Source: DATKMK01 sp035541895 (GTDB lineage Bacteria > Desulfobacterota > Binatia > HRBIN30 > JACQVA1). From it: a stretch of 51,057 bases of DNA. The position numbers were made by a program, and so were the translations under genes. Below are positions 26,301-32,768 of this stretch, in pieces (the first letter of the stretch is position 1; each line of letters begins with the position of its first letter). The stretch spans positions 1 to 51,057 of the forward strand of contig DATKMK010000102.1 of NCBI GenBank assembly GCA_035541895.1, read 5' to 3'. Below the pieces are notes generated by a model, which ran no database searches, was not told where the DNA came from, and was given only the letters and a program-made list of their open reading frames with translations.

Positions 26301-26507
26301 GCCACGTTCACGGAAGGGTTCGACACGGAAGACCTGCGCGAGGCGAAGGGGCTGCTGGAGGAAATCCGTTCGGACCGCGAGTCGCCGGCTCCGTCGGCCC
26401 AGGTTTGCCCCCAACCGAGGAATCAACGCCGCAAGCCGTATGACGCCCAAGATGAGGTGCAGAGCTTGGGCGTTCTTGATTCTCATGCTCATGAGTGGCC
26501 GGAATGA
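23379..26507 (+). CDS. Winged-helix DNA-binding protein fused to AAA-type ATPase and TPR-like region
   Basis: This is a 1042-residue predicted transcription regulator. Residues 10-110 form an OmpR/PhoB-type winged helix (RPKSWDVLRYLVERPG, SEDTLTQSICELRKALGD, RFIETVHRRGFRFIA). Residues 138-420 are an AAA/STAND-type ATPase with Walker A GEAGIGKT (168-175) and Walker B VVLVLEDLHWSD (284-295). The remainder (about 530-1000) is helical repeat sequence rich in Ala, Leu and Arg, like the TPR region of such sensors. There is no receiver domain, so the signal is probably sensed by the ATPase/TPR part. The start has GAGGCGA just upstream. It stands between two copies of a DUF3313-type gene and is divergent from a small gene; these are its likely targets by context only. 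Confidence 0.87.
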   Translation: MNSPLSAKSDRWFVFDAFRIDMADQRLWVGDRSIPLRPKSWDVLRYLVERPGLLVTKEALHHTIWQHTAVSEDTLTQSICELRKALGDDARRPRFIETVHRRGFRFIATVSPAGSPSQVPGHRETQAETAEPESRTSVFVGRQRELRTIQECIRRAHRGTRQIVFVTGEAGIGKTTVVEEFLRSPAVHDGEVSVLRGQCVQQYGPREPYMPIFEALERFLTSLPGAALVPLLARVAPTWYAQMPSLRLDGVPPESQRTGLRVSVERMLREFGTFVESMATQSTVVLVLEDLHWSDIATVDLLSFLTQRRDPARLLIISTYRPAEASVQEHPIREVKQSLQVHHRCTDLALGFLSPADVAQYLRGRFGEQPDLVPGLHRLTDGNPLFLVGMVEELIRRGWLSESSGRWMVNAPADRIDLAVPTDLREMITLQLQHFDANQRTVLEAASVAGMCFAPQTVAAAVGRAVEDVEATCRQVFQPHGFLNFVGRSDWPEGRTARPYEFVHALHRQVIYEQIPDAQRRRLHRAVGEALESVLGEHAADVAAELSIHFERSGDQQRAVAYLGLCAVRAQQRGAQREAVAYIGHALGLLEETPESLERRQRELDLRLLLNISLNVTCGYASTEVSDNCERAQALCEAVGDVRQLFEVVHASWYVQGCRNRADSAWRTVAELERIAERLNTDGFRRRAELARGRTDFFFGNFGAAVRILGQVLERATREPVEGLITMYGVDPIVAACTHSGVALWFLGFPDQARTRMRDALSRARQTGVPYDLASAFFFSALLELFCGNPAGAGAWATRAADICTDKGIAFLAPVSRFVCGAVLAEQGDVGRGLVEMQQALAEQQAVTGSFFCGTILAFIAAAHGRAGQWEEGLRRADEGLQLTETALERIYAAELWRIKGELHIGERRELQPRRRRLGNTGDALARQCFGRAVEIAREQGAQSLVLRSVMNLVRLSTGTNEDLDAYTLLHSIYATFTEGFDTEDLREAKGLLEEIRSDRESPAPSAQVCPQPRNQRRKPYDAQDEVQSLGVLDSHAHEWPE

Positions 26508-26595
26508 GGCGGGCAACAGCGTGCGCGCCCAGAGGGCTATCCGCTACATCGCGGACAAGCTCGGTGTCGGGATCTTCGGTCCGAACCCCGAATAG
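26452..26595 (+). CDS. Possible short exported peptide overlapping the regulator's 3' end
   Basis: A 47-codon frame (MRCRAWAFLILMLMSGRNEA onwards) starts inside the last codons of the regulator in another frame and ends at 26595. It has a signal-like hydrophobic start followed by a hydrophilic tail ending FGPNPE. No homologue is known to me and no clear ribosome site is present. It may be a genuine small gene, a remnant or chance. Confidence 0.2.
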   Translation: MRCRAWAFLILMLMSGRNEAGNSVRAQRAIRYIADKLGVGIFGPNPE

Positions 26596-26646
26596 TCCCG
26601 CGGCAGACGGTCCGAGGTGCAAATCACCGACGAGGATCGGGAGCAG

Positions 26647-26685
26647 GCCCGACACTCGCGCCGATGACGACGCAGAGTGTCGGGC
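26647..26685. terminator. 11-bp perfect hairpin between convergent genes
   Basis: GCCCGACACTC (26647-26657) pairs perfectly with GAGTGTCGGGC (26675-26685), loop 17 bases. It lies between the regulator (plus strand) and the DUF3313-type gene (minus strand), 31 bases beyond the latter's stop, and fits a bidirectional terminator without T-run. Confidence 0.55.
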
Positions 26686-26716
26686 GCTTCGCTCTCGCGA
26701 CCTGGATCGCGGGCAC

Positions 26717-27469
26717 TCAGATGGTGCGGCTTTCCGACGGCTCCTCGGGCATCGCGACTCCGGGTTTGCGCTGTACGCCCGCGCGCGCGAACTGCCACGA
26801 GATGCGTTTGGACCAGTAATCGCACGCCGCTTTGACGTCGCCCCAGGTCGAGTAGGCCCGCGAGGCGAACAAGACCTTGGTCCCGGCGCGGCTGTCGACC
26901 GCCGCAGCGAGGCGTTCGTTGGTCACCGGATCGAGCACTTCCACCTCTACGGTCGCGCTGCCCACCGTCGTCGCGGTGTCGGCGCCGAGGCCGACGACGG
27001 TTCCCACCACGCGCATCTGCGGGATGACCGTGGTCACGGTCCGTATGGCCACGTTGGCGCCTTCGGCTTGAGTCAGCGCCGCCCGCAGGCGCAGCGTGTT
27101 CGGTCCCGCCTGGGTGGTGACGTTAAAGTATTTCGAGAGTTCGTCGTAGAGACTCTTGTAGAGCGTGTCGGTCAGCATTTGCCGGTCCTCGGCGCTCAAC
27201 TTCTGAATGCTGTCGCCCCCCCACAGTCCAACGGAATCGAGCTGAATCGCGCTGTAGCGCGACCAGTCAGCGCCGGGCTTGATGTAGGTCAATGACGCGG
27301 GATAGTCCGGGTTCTTCTGCAATTGCGAGTAGTCGCGCAAGAATCCCGACTCCTCCGGTGTGCCGCGCCGGCCACGCGTCGCCGTACACCCGGCGGTCAT
27401 GGTCAGCAACACGGCCATCCCGGTCACGACAGTTCTCCGGCTCCACTTCACCTTTTGACTCTCTGGCAT
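26717..27469 (-). CDS. DUF3313-type lipoprotein
   Basis: This is a 250-residue envelope lipoprotein of unknown function. It has a twin-basic N-terminus, a hydrophobic stretch and lipobox MTAGC (Cys28). The body matches the DUF3313 pattern: SGFLRDYSQL, YIKPGADWSRYSAIQLDSV, a central region GANVAIRTVTTVIPQMRVVG, and a C-terminal DVKAACDYWSKRISWQ segment followed by a variable tail. Start ATG 27467-27469 has AAAGGAGGAAGG upstream. It is convergent with the regulator, with a hairpin between them. A deleted copy of the same gene lies at 22541-22841, on the other side of the regulator. Confidence 0.8.
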   Translation of the reverse strand: MPESQKVKWSRRTVVTGMAVLLTMTAGCTATRGRRGTPEESGFLRDYSQLQKNPDYPASLTYIKPGADWSRYSAIQLDSVGLWGGDSIQKLSAEDRQMLTDTLYKSLYDELSKYFNVTTQAGPNTLRLRAALTQAEGANVAIRTVTTVIPQMRVVGTVVGLGADTATTVGSATVEVEVLDPVTNERLAAAVDSRAGTKVLFASRAYSTWGDVKAACDYWSKRISWQFARAGVQRKPGVAMPEEPSESRTI

Positions 27470-28148
27470 TTCCCTTCCTCCTTTGCCGTGGGTGGGTCAG
27501 CCGATGCCTGCCGCTTCATTGCCGCCCACCGCGGTTACGCGTTATATCTTGCGCGCGCATGCCCACGACTCGTTTCCGCGCGCCGCCCGTGTTCGAGCGG
27601 GTCGGATGCTATCATTTGCCCGCGCGCATTTCACCCCTCTTGCCGTTGTTATCGCGGCCCCACGTCTCCCACGCATCAATCGAGGGACCCAAAAACCGAA
27701 GACTGCCGTCGGCCGGCCGTTTCCGTCACTCGCCTCAAGTCCGCCGGTCTCGGCATCGATGTCGCCTTGGCCCGCGGTCGCCGCGCTCGCCTTCCAGAAG
27801 GGGGTCGGTGGATGAAGCCGTCGTTTGTGGCGCGGGCGAACGATGTCGCCTGACACGAGGCGGTCGACAGCGGTGGATCTATCGACCTTAGACCCGTGCG
27901 TGCCCTGCGTGGGGTTGTGCTGTCGGCGCTTGGCTGCTACGGTGAGTGCCGCTGGTTGTCCGGCGAGAATTTCAGCACTGTACTCATCCTCTGGTGCTCT
28001 TCCCGCTCGCGCATTCAGGCAGACCCGGTGCGACACATGAGGTGTCGTCAACCGGAAGATACGCCGCGATATCAATGTGCCGGGGTCCGATCGCGGGGTC
28101 GTCGATAACATGGTCGCTGCAGCGACTCAACAAGGAGTAACGTGAAAA
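27470..28148. other. Intergenic region without a recognisable gene
   Basis: This 679-base gap separates the divergent DUF3313-type and RRM genes. Open frames cross it on both strands but none has a ribosome site, signal peptide or recognisable domain. A perfect 14-bp palindrome GTCGCTGCAGCGAC lies at 28113-28126, just before the RRM gene's AAGGAG (28132-28137). The length suggests regulatory or 5'-UTR content for the RRM gene. Confidence 0.5.
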
Positions 28149-28466
28149 ATGGGAAAGAAGCTGTACGTAGGCAACCTCGCCTTCGAAGTGACAAACAGTG
28201 ATCTGGAGGAGCTATTCGCACAAGCCGGGACTTGCGAATCGGTTTCGGTCATCACCGATCGCGCAACCGGGCAATCTCGGGGCTTCGGCTTCGTCGAGAT
28301 GGGCTCGAACGGTGAGGCGCAGAAGGCCATTCAGCAATTTGACGGGCATGAGCTGAAGGGCCGTGCCCTGAGGGTGAACGAAGCTCGCGATCGCGAGGGT
28401 GGTGGTGGTGGCGGCGGCCGCGGCCCGCGTGGCGGTGGTGGGGGCGGCTGGAACCGTCGTTACTAG
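28149..28466 (+). CDS. RRM-domain RNA-binding protein with glycine-rich tail
   Basis: This 105-residue protein is a single RNA recognition motif. RNP-2 is LYVGNL (residues 5-10) and RNP-1 is RGFGFVEM (44-51), both with the aromatic residues that stack on RNA. The tail from about 83 is Gly/Arg-rich (GGGGGGGRGPRGGGGGGWNR), as in cyanobacterial Rbp and plant glycine-rich proteins; such bacterial proteins are often cold-induced. The start is ATG 28149 with AAGGAG 11 bases upstream. A long hairpin follows the stop. The DEAD-box helicase 1 kb downstream suggests a shared RNA-handling role, perhaps in cold adaptation (inference). Confidence 0.92.
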   Translation: MGKKLYVGNLAFEVTNSDLEELFAQAGTCESVSVITDRATGQSRGFGFVEMGSNGEAQKAIQQFDGHELKGRALRVNEARDREGGGGGGGRGPRGGGGGGWNRRY

Positions 28467-28468
28467 TC

Positions 28469-28522
28469 CAGCATGTAACGCCGGCGATGCTGCGCTGGCA
28501 CGCAGCATCGCCGGCTATGCTG
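28469..28522 (+). terminator. Long hairpin after the RRM gene
   Basis: GCCGGCGATGCTGCG (28480-28494) pairs perfectly with CGCAGCATCGCCGGC (28501-28515), 15 bp with a 6-base loop; an outer CAGCAT/ATGCTG pair (28469-28474 with 28517-28522) extends it. It begins three bases after the stop codon. It is a strong terminator or mRNA-stabilising structure, though without a T-run. Confidence 0.7.
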
Positions 28523-28592
28523 CAACAACTGGTTCGCACGGCGATGACGCACTGGCGACGTCGTTCGCCGGAGAGGCCTGACAAGAGAACAC

Positions 28593-28946
28593 ATGGCAAC
28601 GTTCGACCACCTCCCTCCATCGCGGCCAGCGCCGCGGCGGGAGAAGAACGCGCCCATCTTTTGCGTGGGATGGCGAGCCTTCGTGCACTGGCCGCCGCGG
28701 GTCGGATCGGACGGGCTCGAGCCGGTGCCGCTCCTCGATGCCAACGGCAAGCCGCTCGCCAACGATCTGGTTGATGGGCAACAGGTGGAGATCGTTTCGT
28801 GGCGCCCGCGTTCGCGTGAAGGCTTGGTCTATCAGGTCCGCCGGGTCGCCGACGGCAGCGAGTGGTGGATCGGCGCGCAGTATCTGCGCCGTGACCCGCG
28901 AGTGGCAGCAGCGACCGCTCCGCATGTGGGCGTGACGCCGAGGTGA
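28593..28946 (+). CDS. Small hypothetical protein
   Basis: The 117-residue product has a Pro-rich basic N-terminus and then a compact beta-rich part with WRAFVHWPPRVG, LDANGKPLANDLVDGQQVEI and WWIGAQYLRR. The alternation of charged and aromatic residues in a rule-like order suggests a folded domain, possibly an SH3-like or RNA-binding barrel, but I do not recognise the family. There is no signal or membrane segment. The ribosome site is weak (AAGAGA). It is followed after three bases by the next gene and lies between two RNA-binding genes, so a role in RNA or ribosome biology is a guess from context. Confidence 0.55.
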   Translation: MATFDHLPPSRPAPRREKNAPIFCVGWRAFVHWPPRVGSDGLEPVPLLDANGKPLANDLVDGQQVEIVSWRPRSREGLVYQVRRVADGSEWWIGAQYLRRDPRVAAATAPHVGVTPR

Positions 28947-28949
28947 ACC

Positions 28950-29357
28950 GTGCCAGATTCCGCTGTACGCGAACACCTGCGTCGCCGGCTCGGGGAGCAT
29001 TTGACGGAGCTGGGTTATTCATGGGTGCGCAGTAGTCGTGGGACCTTGCCGGTTCCCGAGATCGTGCGCGTCAGCCCGGTGCGTCGCAGAATCGCATACG
29101 GCGAGACGGTCCTCCGCAGTGATCTCGGACGCCGCCGCTGTCACGAGCGCCTGCTCTGTTTTTCGCAACGTCGCACGCGCCGGCGCAGCAGTATCTTGTT
29201 CTTCATCGGCGTCGCCGCGGGAGACGAGGTGGCTCTCGAAGCGTTGTTGCAAGAACTCGACATTCGCAGCCGCACGCGTGGCGGCCACGTTCACGTCGTG
29301 CCCATCACCCCATCCGCAGCGCGGCGCCGCCCGCCGAATCGCGAGACAGGGAAGTGA
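28950..29357 (+). CDS. Small basic hypothetical protein
   Basis: The 135-residue product starts with GTG 28950, behind GAGGTGA overlapping the stop of the previous gene. It is rich in Arg, with an N-terminal helix (EHLRRRLGEHLTELGYSW), a central strand region (RRTRRRSSILFFIGVA) and a C-terminal GGHVHVVPI strand. This looks like a small alpha/beta domain, but I recognise no family. It is about 125 bases before the DEAD-box helicase start. The very basic composition would suit nucleic-acid binding; that is inference. Confidence 0.5.
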   Translation: MPDSAVREHLRRRLGEHLTELGYSWVRSSRGTLPVPEIVRVSPVRRRIAYGETVLRSDLGRRRCHERLLCFSQRRTRRRSSILFFIGVAAGDEVALEALLQELDIRSRTRGGHVHVVPITPSAARRRPPNRETGK

Positions 29358-29481
29358 CGATCGGCGTAGACCCCGCCGCCTCGTGTCGCCGGCGGCGCTG
29401 CCGACGGCGACTGGATTCGTTTCATACGGTTCAAACGCGCCTGCCGATTTCAAAAGGCGCCCCAGCTCTAACGAAAGGTTC

Positions 29482-30744
29482 GTGAGTCTTTTGAATCCTG
29501 CACCAACAAGCTTTGCACAATTTCCCCTCTCTGCACCGATGCACGCCGCGCTCAAGGCGGCAGGTTACCACACGCCCACACCGATTCAGGCACAGACCAT
29601 CGCGGCGACGCTCGCCGGCCGCGATGTCATCGGCACCGCGCAGACGGGCACGGGCAAGACCGCCGCGTTCATGATTCCAATCGTTGAACGGCTGCGCTCC
29701 GCGCACGGCACCGGGGATCAGGGCTGCGCCTTGATCCTGGCTCCGACCCGCGAGCTTGCCGAACAAACACAGGTGTGGGCGCAGCGTCTCGGTGGCTCGC
29801 TGCGCACCGCGCTCGTGGTCGGGGGCGTGGCTTACGGCCCCCAGGTCGGCGCACTGCGCAGCCGGCCCGCTATTGTCGTGGCCACACCTGGGCGACTGGT
29901 CGATCACCTCGACCGTGGCACTCTGGTGCTCGGGGACGTGCATGTGCTCGTGCTCGACGAAGCCGATCGCATGCTCGACATGGGATTCAAGCCCCAACTC
30001 GATCGCATCCTGCGTGCCTTGCCGGCGCCACGACAGACGCTATTGTTCTCGGCGACACTGCCCGCTGATCTCGGGGGCTTGGCACGGATGCATCTGCGCA
30101 ATCCCGTCCGTGTCGATGTCGGCCGGTTGGCGGCGCCGCCGCGCGAAGTCACTCAGGACGTCTACCTTGTCGAAGGTACTCACAAGACGCCCTTACTGCT
30201 GTCTCTGGTCGAGCAGAACGCCGGTACGATGCTGGTGTTCGCCCGCACCAAGCATCGCACCGATCGCGTGGCGCGCACGCTACGCCACGCCGGCCACGCC
30301 GTGCAACGCCTGCATGCAGATCGCTCGCAATCGCAGCGTCGTGAGGCGTTGGACGGCTTCCGCCGCGGTCGCTACCGCATCTTGGTCGCTACCGACATCG
30401 CGGCCCGCGGCATCGACGTCGCAGAAATTCAGCGCGTCATCAACTACGACCTGCCGCATACGGTCGAGGACTACGTGCATCGGGTTGGCCGCACGGCGCG
30501 TGCCGGCGCGCGCGGTCACGCGTCGAGCTTCGCCGCCCCGGACGAGCGCGCCCAGCTGCACGCCATCGAGCGACACCTCGGTAGCCCGCTGCCGCGACAG
30601 ACACACGCGGCGGTACGCGCTGCGGAGGCCATGGAAACGACTCGTTGCAAGGAGGTTCCCGATGGCCAAGGACGCCGTTTTGCCTCGCTTCGGTCCCGAG
30701 CGCTGGGTTACGCTCCGCGACAGCGGCGAGCACGTCAAGGTTGA
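29482..30744 (+). CDS. DEAD-box RNA helicase (RhlE-like)
   Basis: The 420-residue ATP-dependent RNA helicase has all family motifs: Q motif region FAQFPLSAPMHAAL with TPTPIQ (31-36), Walker A AQTGTGKT (53-60), PTRELAEQ, TPGRL, VLDEADRMLDMGF (DEAD), SAT in LLFSATLPA, and in the second domain FARTKHRTDR, ATDIAARGIDV and HRVGRTARAG. I chose GTG 29482 (GAAAGG just upstream) because it includes the Q-motif Phe; ATG 29539 would lose it. The last 27 codons overlap the next gene in another frame and look unconstrained (Arg-rich, no motif). The helicase probably unwinds structured mRNA or rRNA intermediates; the RRM protein nearby is a plausible partner. Confidence 0.9.
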   Translation: MSLLNPAPTSFAQFPLSAPMHAALKAAGYHTPTPIQAQTIAATLAGRDVIGTAQTGTGKTAAFMIPIVERLRSAHGTGDQGCALILAPTRELAEQTQVWAQRLGGSLRTALVVGGVAYGPQVGALRSRPAIVVATPGRLVDHLDRGTLVLGDVHVLVLDEADRMLDMGFKPQLDRILRALPAPRQTLLFSATLPADLGGLARMHLRNPVRVDVGRLAAPPREVTQDVYLVEGTHKTPLLLSLVEQNAGTMLVFARTKHRTDRVARTLRHAGHAVQRLHADRSQSQRREALDGFRRGRYRILVATDIAARGIDVAEIQRVINYDLPHTVEDYVHRVGRTARAGARGHASSFAAPDERAQLHAIERHLGSPLPRQTHAAVRAAEAMETTRCKEVPDGQGRRFASLRSRALGYAPRQRRARQG

Positions 30745-31039
30745 GATCTGGTCGCGCATCGCCGCCGCGTACCGCGTGCGCTCGCCGAAGCGCGGACTCC
30801 TGTTCGTTGCGGAGGACCAGATCGACGAGGTCCCCGTTCACCCCGAGGTTGAGCGCGGTAAGCACTGGAACCGTTGCCAGGCGCCGGGGTGTGGCGCGCC
30901 GCTGACGCCGGAATTGCCGATCTGCCCGCGTTGTGAGGCACCGACCTGCACCTGTGGCCGCTGCCGCTGTTCCCGTGTACGGGCCTCCTCCATGCGCACT
31001 ACGGCAGCCCGCAAGAAGAGTGCGCGGACCGCGAGGTGA
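30662..31039 (+). CDS. Small protein with cysteine-rich (zinc-ribbon-like) tail
   Basis: The 125-residue product starts at ATG 30662 with a strong AAGGAGG eight bases upstream. The N-terminal 75 residues form a basic beta-rich domain (WVTLRDSGEHVKVEIWSRIA, YRVRSPKRGLLFVAEDQI). Residues about 82-110 hold at least eight Cys: CQAPGCGAPL, ICPRCEAPTCTCGRCRC. This pattern suggests one or two zinc sites. It overlaps the helicase end by 83 bases and ends four bases before the radical SAM gene, so it is cotranscribed with both. I do not recognise the family; binding of RNA or protein through the zinc ribbon is inference. Confidence 0.7.
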   Translation: MAKDAVLPRFGPERWVTLRDSGEHVKVEIWSRIAAAYRVRSPKRGLLFVAEDQIDEVPVHPEVERGKHWNRCQAPGCGAPLTPELPICPRCEAPTCTCGRCRCSRVRASSMRTTAARKKSARTAR

Positions 31040-31042
31040 CGA

Positions 31043-32632
31043 ATGCGCGTATTTTTGGTTCATATCCGTGATCCGCAATTCTACGCTCTCCCCGCGGCGA
31101 AGCGGGCGGCCAATGGCAATCTTCGCATCATGGGTTTCCCACCAATCGGCATCATGTCGCTCTCGGCCGTGCTCAAACGCGCGGGCCACGAGTGCGTCAT
31201 GTTCGATCAGGCCAACCCCGAAACGCCCAATTCCGTCATCATAGAGGAAATTCGTCACCAGCGGCCGGTGCTGGTTGGACTCAGTTTCCTGAGCACCACG
31301 AGCTATCCGTACGCCAAAATCCTCGCGCGCCAGATACGTGCCGCCGATGCGAACGTCCGTCTCGCGTTCGGCGGCGTATTTGCCACGCTCAATGCCGCGC
31401 TCGTGAAACAGCAGTGCCCAGAGGTTGACTTCGTCTGCCGTGGCGACGGCGAACAACTCGTGCTCGATCTGCTCGACCGCCTCGATGATCCCGAAACAGT
31501 TCCGGGCGTGACGTGGACGAAGGACGGCAAAGTGGCCCAAACTTCCAACCGGCCACTGGACCGCAACCTCGATCAGTGGCCGTTTCCCGACCGTGAGAGC
31601 TTGCCGCTCGATTTCGTCGAATCGATGCCACTCGATGTGCCGGTGGTGCTTTCGATGGAGCGGTTCACGACCATGCAGACGTCGCGCGGGTGTCCGTGGC
31701 CGTGCGTGTTCTGTGACATTCCCATTTTCAACGAAGGCAAGTGGCGCGCGCGCAGCCCTCAGCACGTGGTGGAGGAATTCAATCACCTCCAGCGACTGGG
31801 CTATGGCGCCGTCTACTTCGTTGACGATCACTTTCTCCTGCAGCCGAAACGCATCGAGGCCATCTGCAACGGCATCAATGCCAGTGGCGTCACGATCGAC
31901 TGGGGCTGCGAAGGCCGCGTGGATTCGGTGGCGCAGCATCTCTTTCCAGCCATGGCGAAAGCCCACTGCCGGACGCTGATGTTCGGGATTGAAAGCGGAA
32001 GCCAGGAGGTGCTCGACCGGCTCAAGAAAGAGCAGACGTTGGCGGAGGTGGAAGCGGCAGTTACCAACGCCAAGCGGGCGGGCATCGAGCTGGTCCACGG
32101 ATTCTTCGTGGTCGGCAATCCCGACGAGACCGTCGAGGACATGCGAGCGACCTTCGATTTTGCGGCGAAGCTCCGGCTCGACACGTTCGCCTTCAACCGT
32201 CTGTGTGTGTACCGAGGCACCCCGCTGTGGCAGGAGTATCTGCGGCGCGGGTTGGTCACCGATGCGGACGATTGGTACAAGTACTTCAAGTGCTCGGAAA
32301 TCGATCCCACCTGCCTGCCGGGCGCAGTGATCAATGCCGAGCGTACCGCCGGATTCAAGCGGCTCTTCCGCTTCAAGATCACGCACTATCCGCTGCAAAC
32401 CGTGCGGTTGTTGCGCCGCTTCCTGCGTCATATGCGGCTGCGCGATGTCGTCTATCTGATCATCAAGCCGTTTCTCGGCGCGAAGGGAGGGGCAACGAAG
32501 AACGAAGTGCTCTCGCGTGCCGTCGAGCACGGCGCGCAACAGGACGCGGCAGCCGTTCTCACGCGGGTGTCTGATGACCTACTTCTAGAGGTCGCAGCCA
32601 CGTCGATCGCCGAACCCTCACGGCTGGCGTGA
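31043..32632 (+). CDS. B12-binding-domain radical SAM protein
   Basis: The 529-residue protein has an N-terminal cobalamin-binding-type Rossmann domain (about 1-150, with GIMSLSAVLKRAGHE and VGLSFLSTTSYPYA), then a radical SAM barrel with C217, C221 and C224 (TSRGCPWPCVFCDIP), and a C-terminal helical part. FGIESGSQEVLDRLKK and HGFFVVGNPDETVEDM are typical of this B12/SAM subfamily, which includes methyltransferases and ring-modifying enzymes (BchE-, HpnJ- and HpnR-like). The substrate cannot be read; lipid or hopanoid modification is one possibility. The start has GAGGTGA upstream. It is the last gene of the plus-strand group and convergent with murJ. Confidence 0.88.
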   Translation: MRVFLVHIRDPQFYALPAAKRAANGNLRIMGFPPIGIMSLSAVLKRAGHECVMFDQANPETPNSVIIEEIRHQRPVLVGLSFLSTTSYPYAKILARQIRAADANVRLAFGGVFATLNAALVKQQCPEVDFVCRGDGEQLVLDLLDRLDDPETVPGVTWTKDGKVAQTSNRPLDRNLDQWPFPDRESLPLDFVESMPLDVPVVLSMERFTTMQTSRGCPWPCVFCDIPIFNEGKWRARSPQHVVEEFNHLQRLGYGAVYFVDDHFLLQPKRIEAICNGINASGVTIDWGCEGRVDSVAQHLFPAMAKAHCRTLMFGIESGSQEVLDRLKKEQTLAEVEAAVTNAKRAGIELVHGFFVVGNPDETVEDMRATFDFAAKLRLDTFAFNRLCVYRGTPLWQEYLRRGLVTDADDWYKYFKCSEIDPTCLPGAVINAERTAGFKRLFRFKITHYPLQTVRLLRRFLRHMRLRDVVYLIIKPFLGAKGGATKNEVLSRAVEHGAQQDAAAVLTRVSDDLLLEVAATSIAEPSRLA

Positions 32633-32768
32633 GGCACGGCGAGCCACGGACTCACGTGGTTGCGTTGCCCCTTGCCTCGACTTGCTGCTCACATTGGGCG
32701 CGCCGAAGCGGTAATCAGCGACGTACTAAGGTCTCTGACGCCGATCAGTGGCGAAACGCGTGACTCGC

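Noticed and set aside
30440..32539. Long minus-strand open frame (699 codons) opposite the radical SAM gene
   Set aside because: It spans two real genes antisense and has no recognisable domain.
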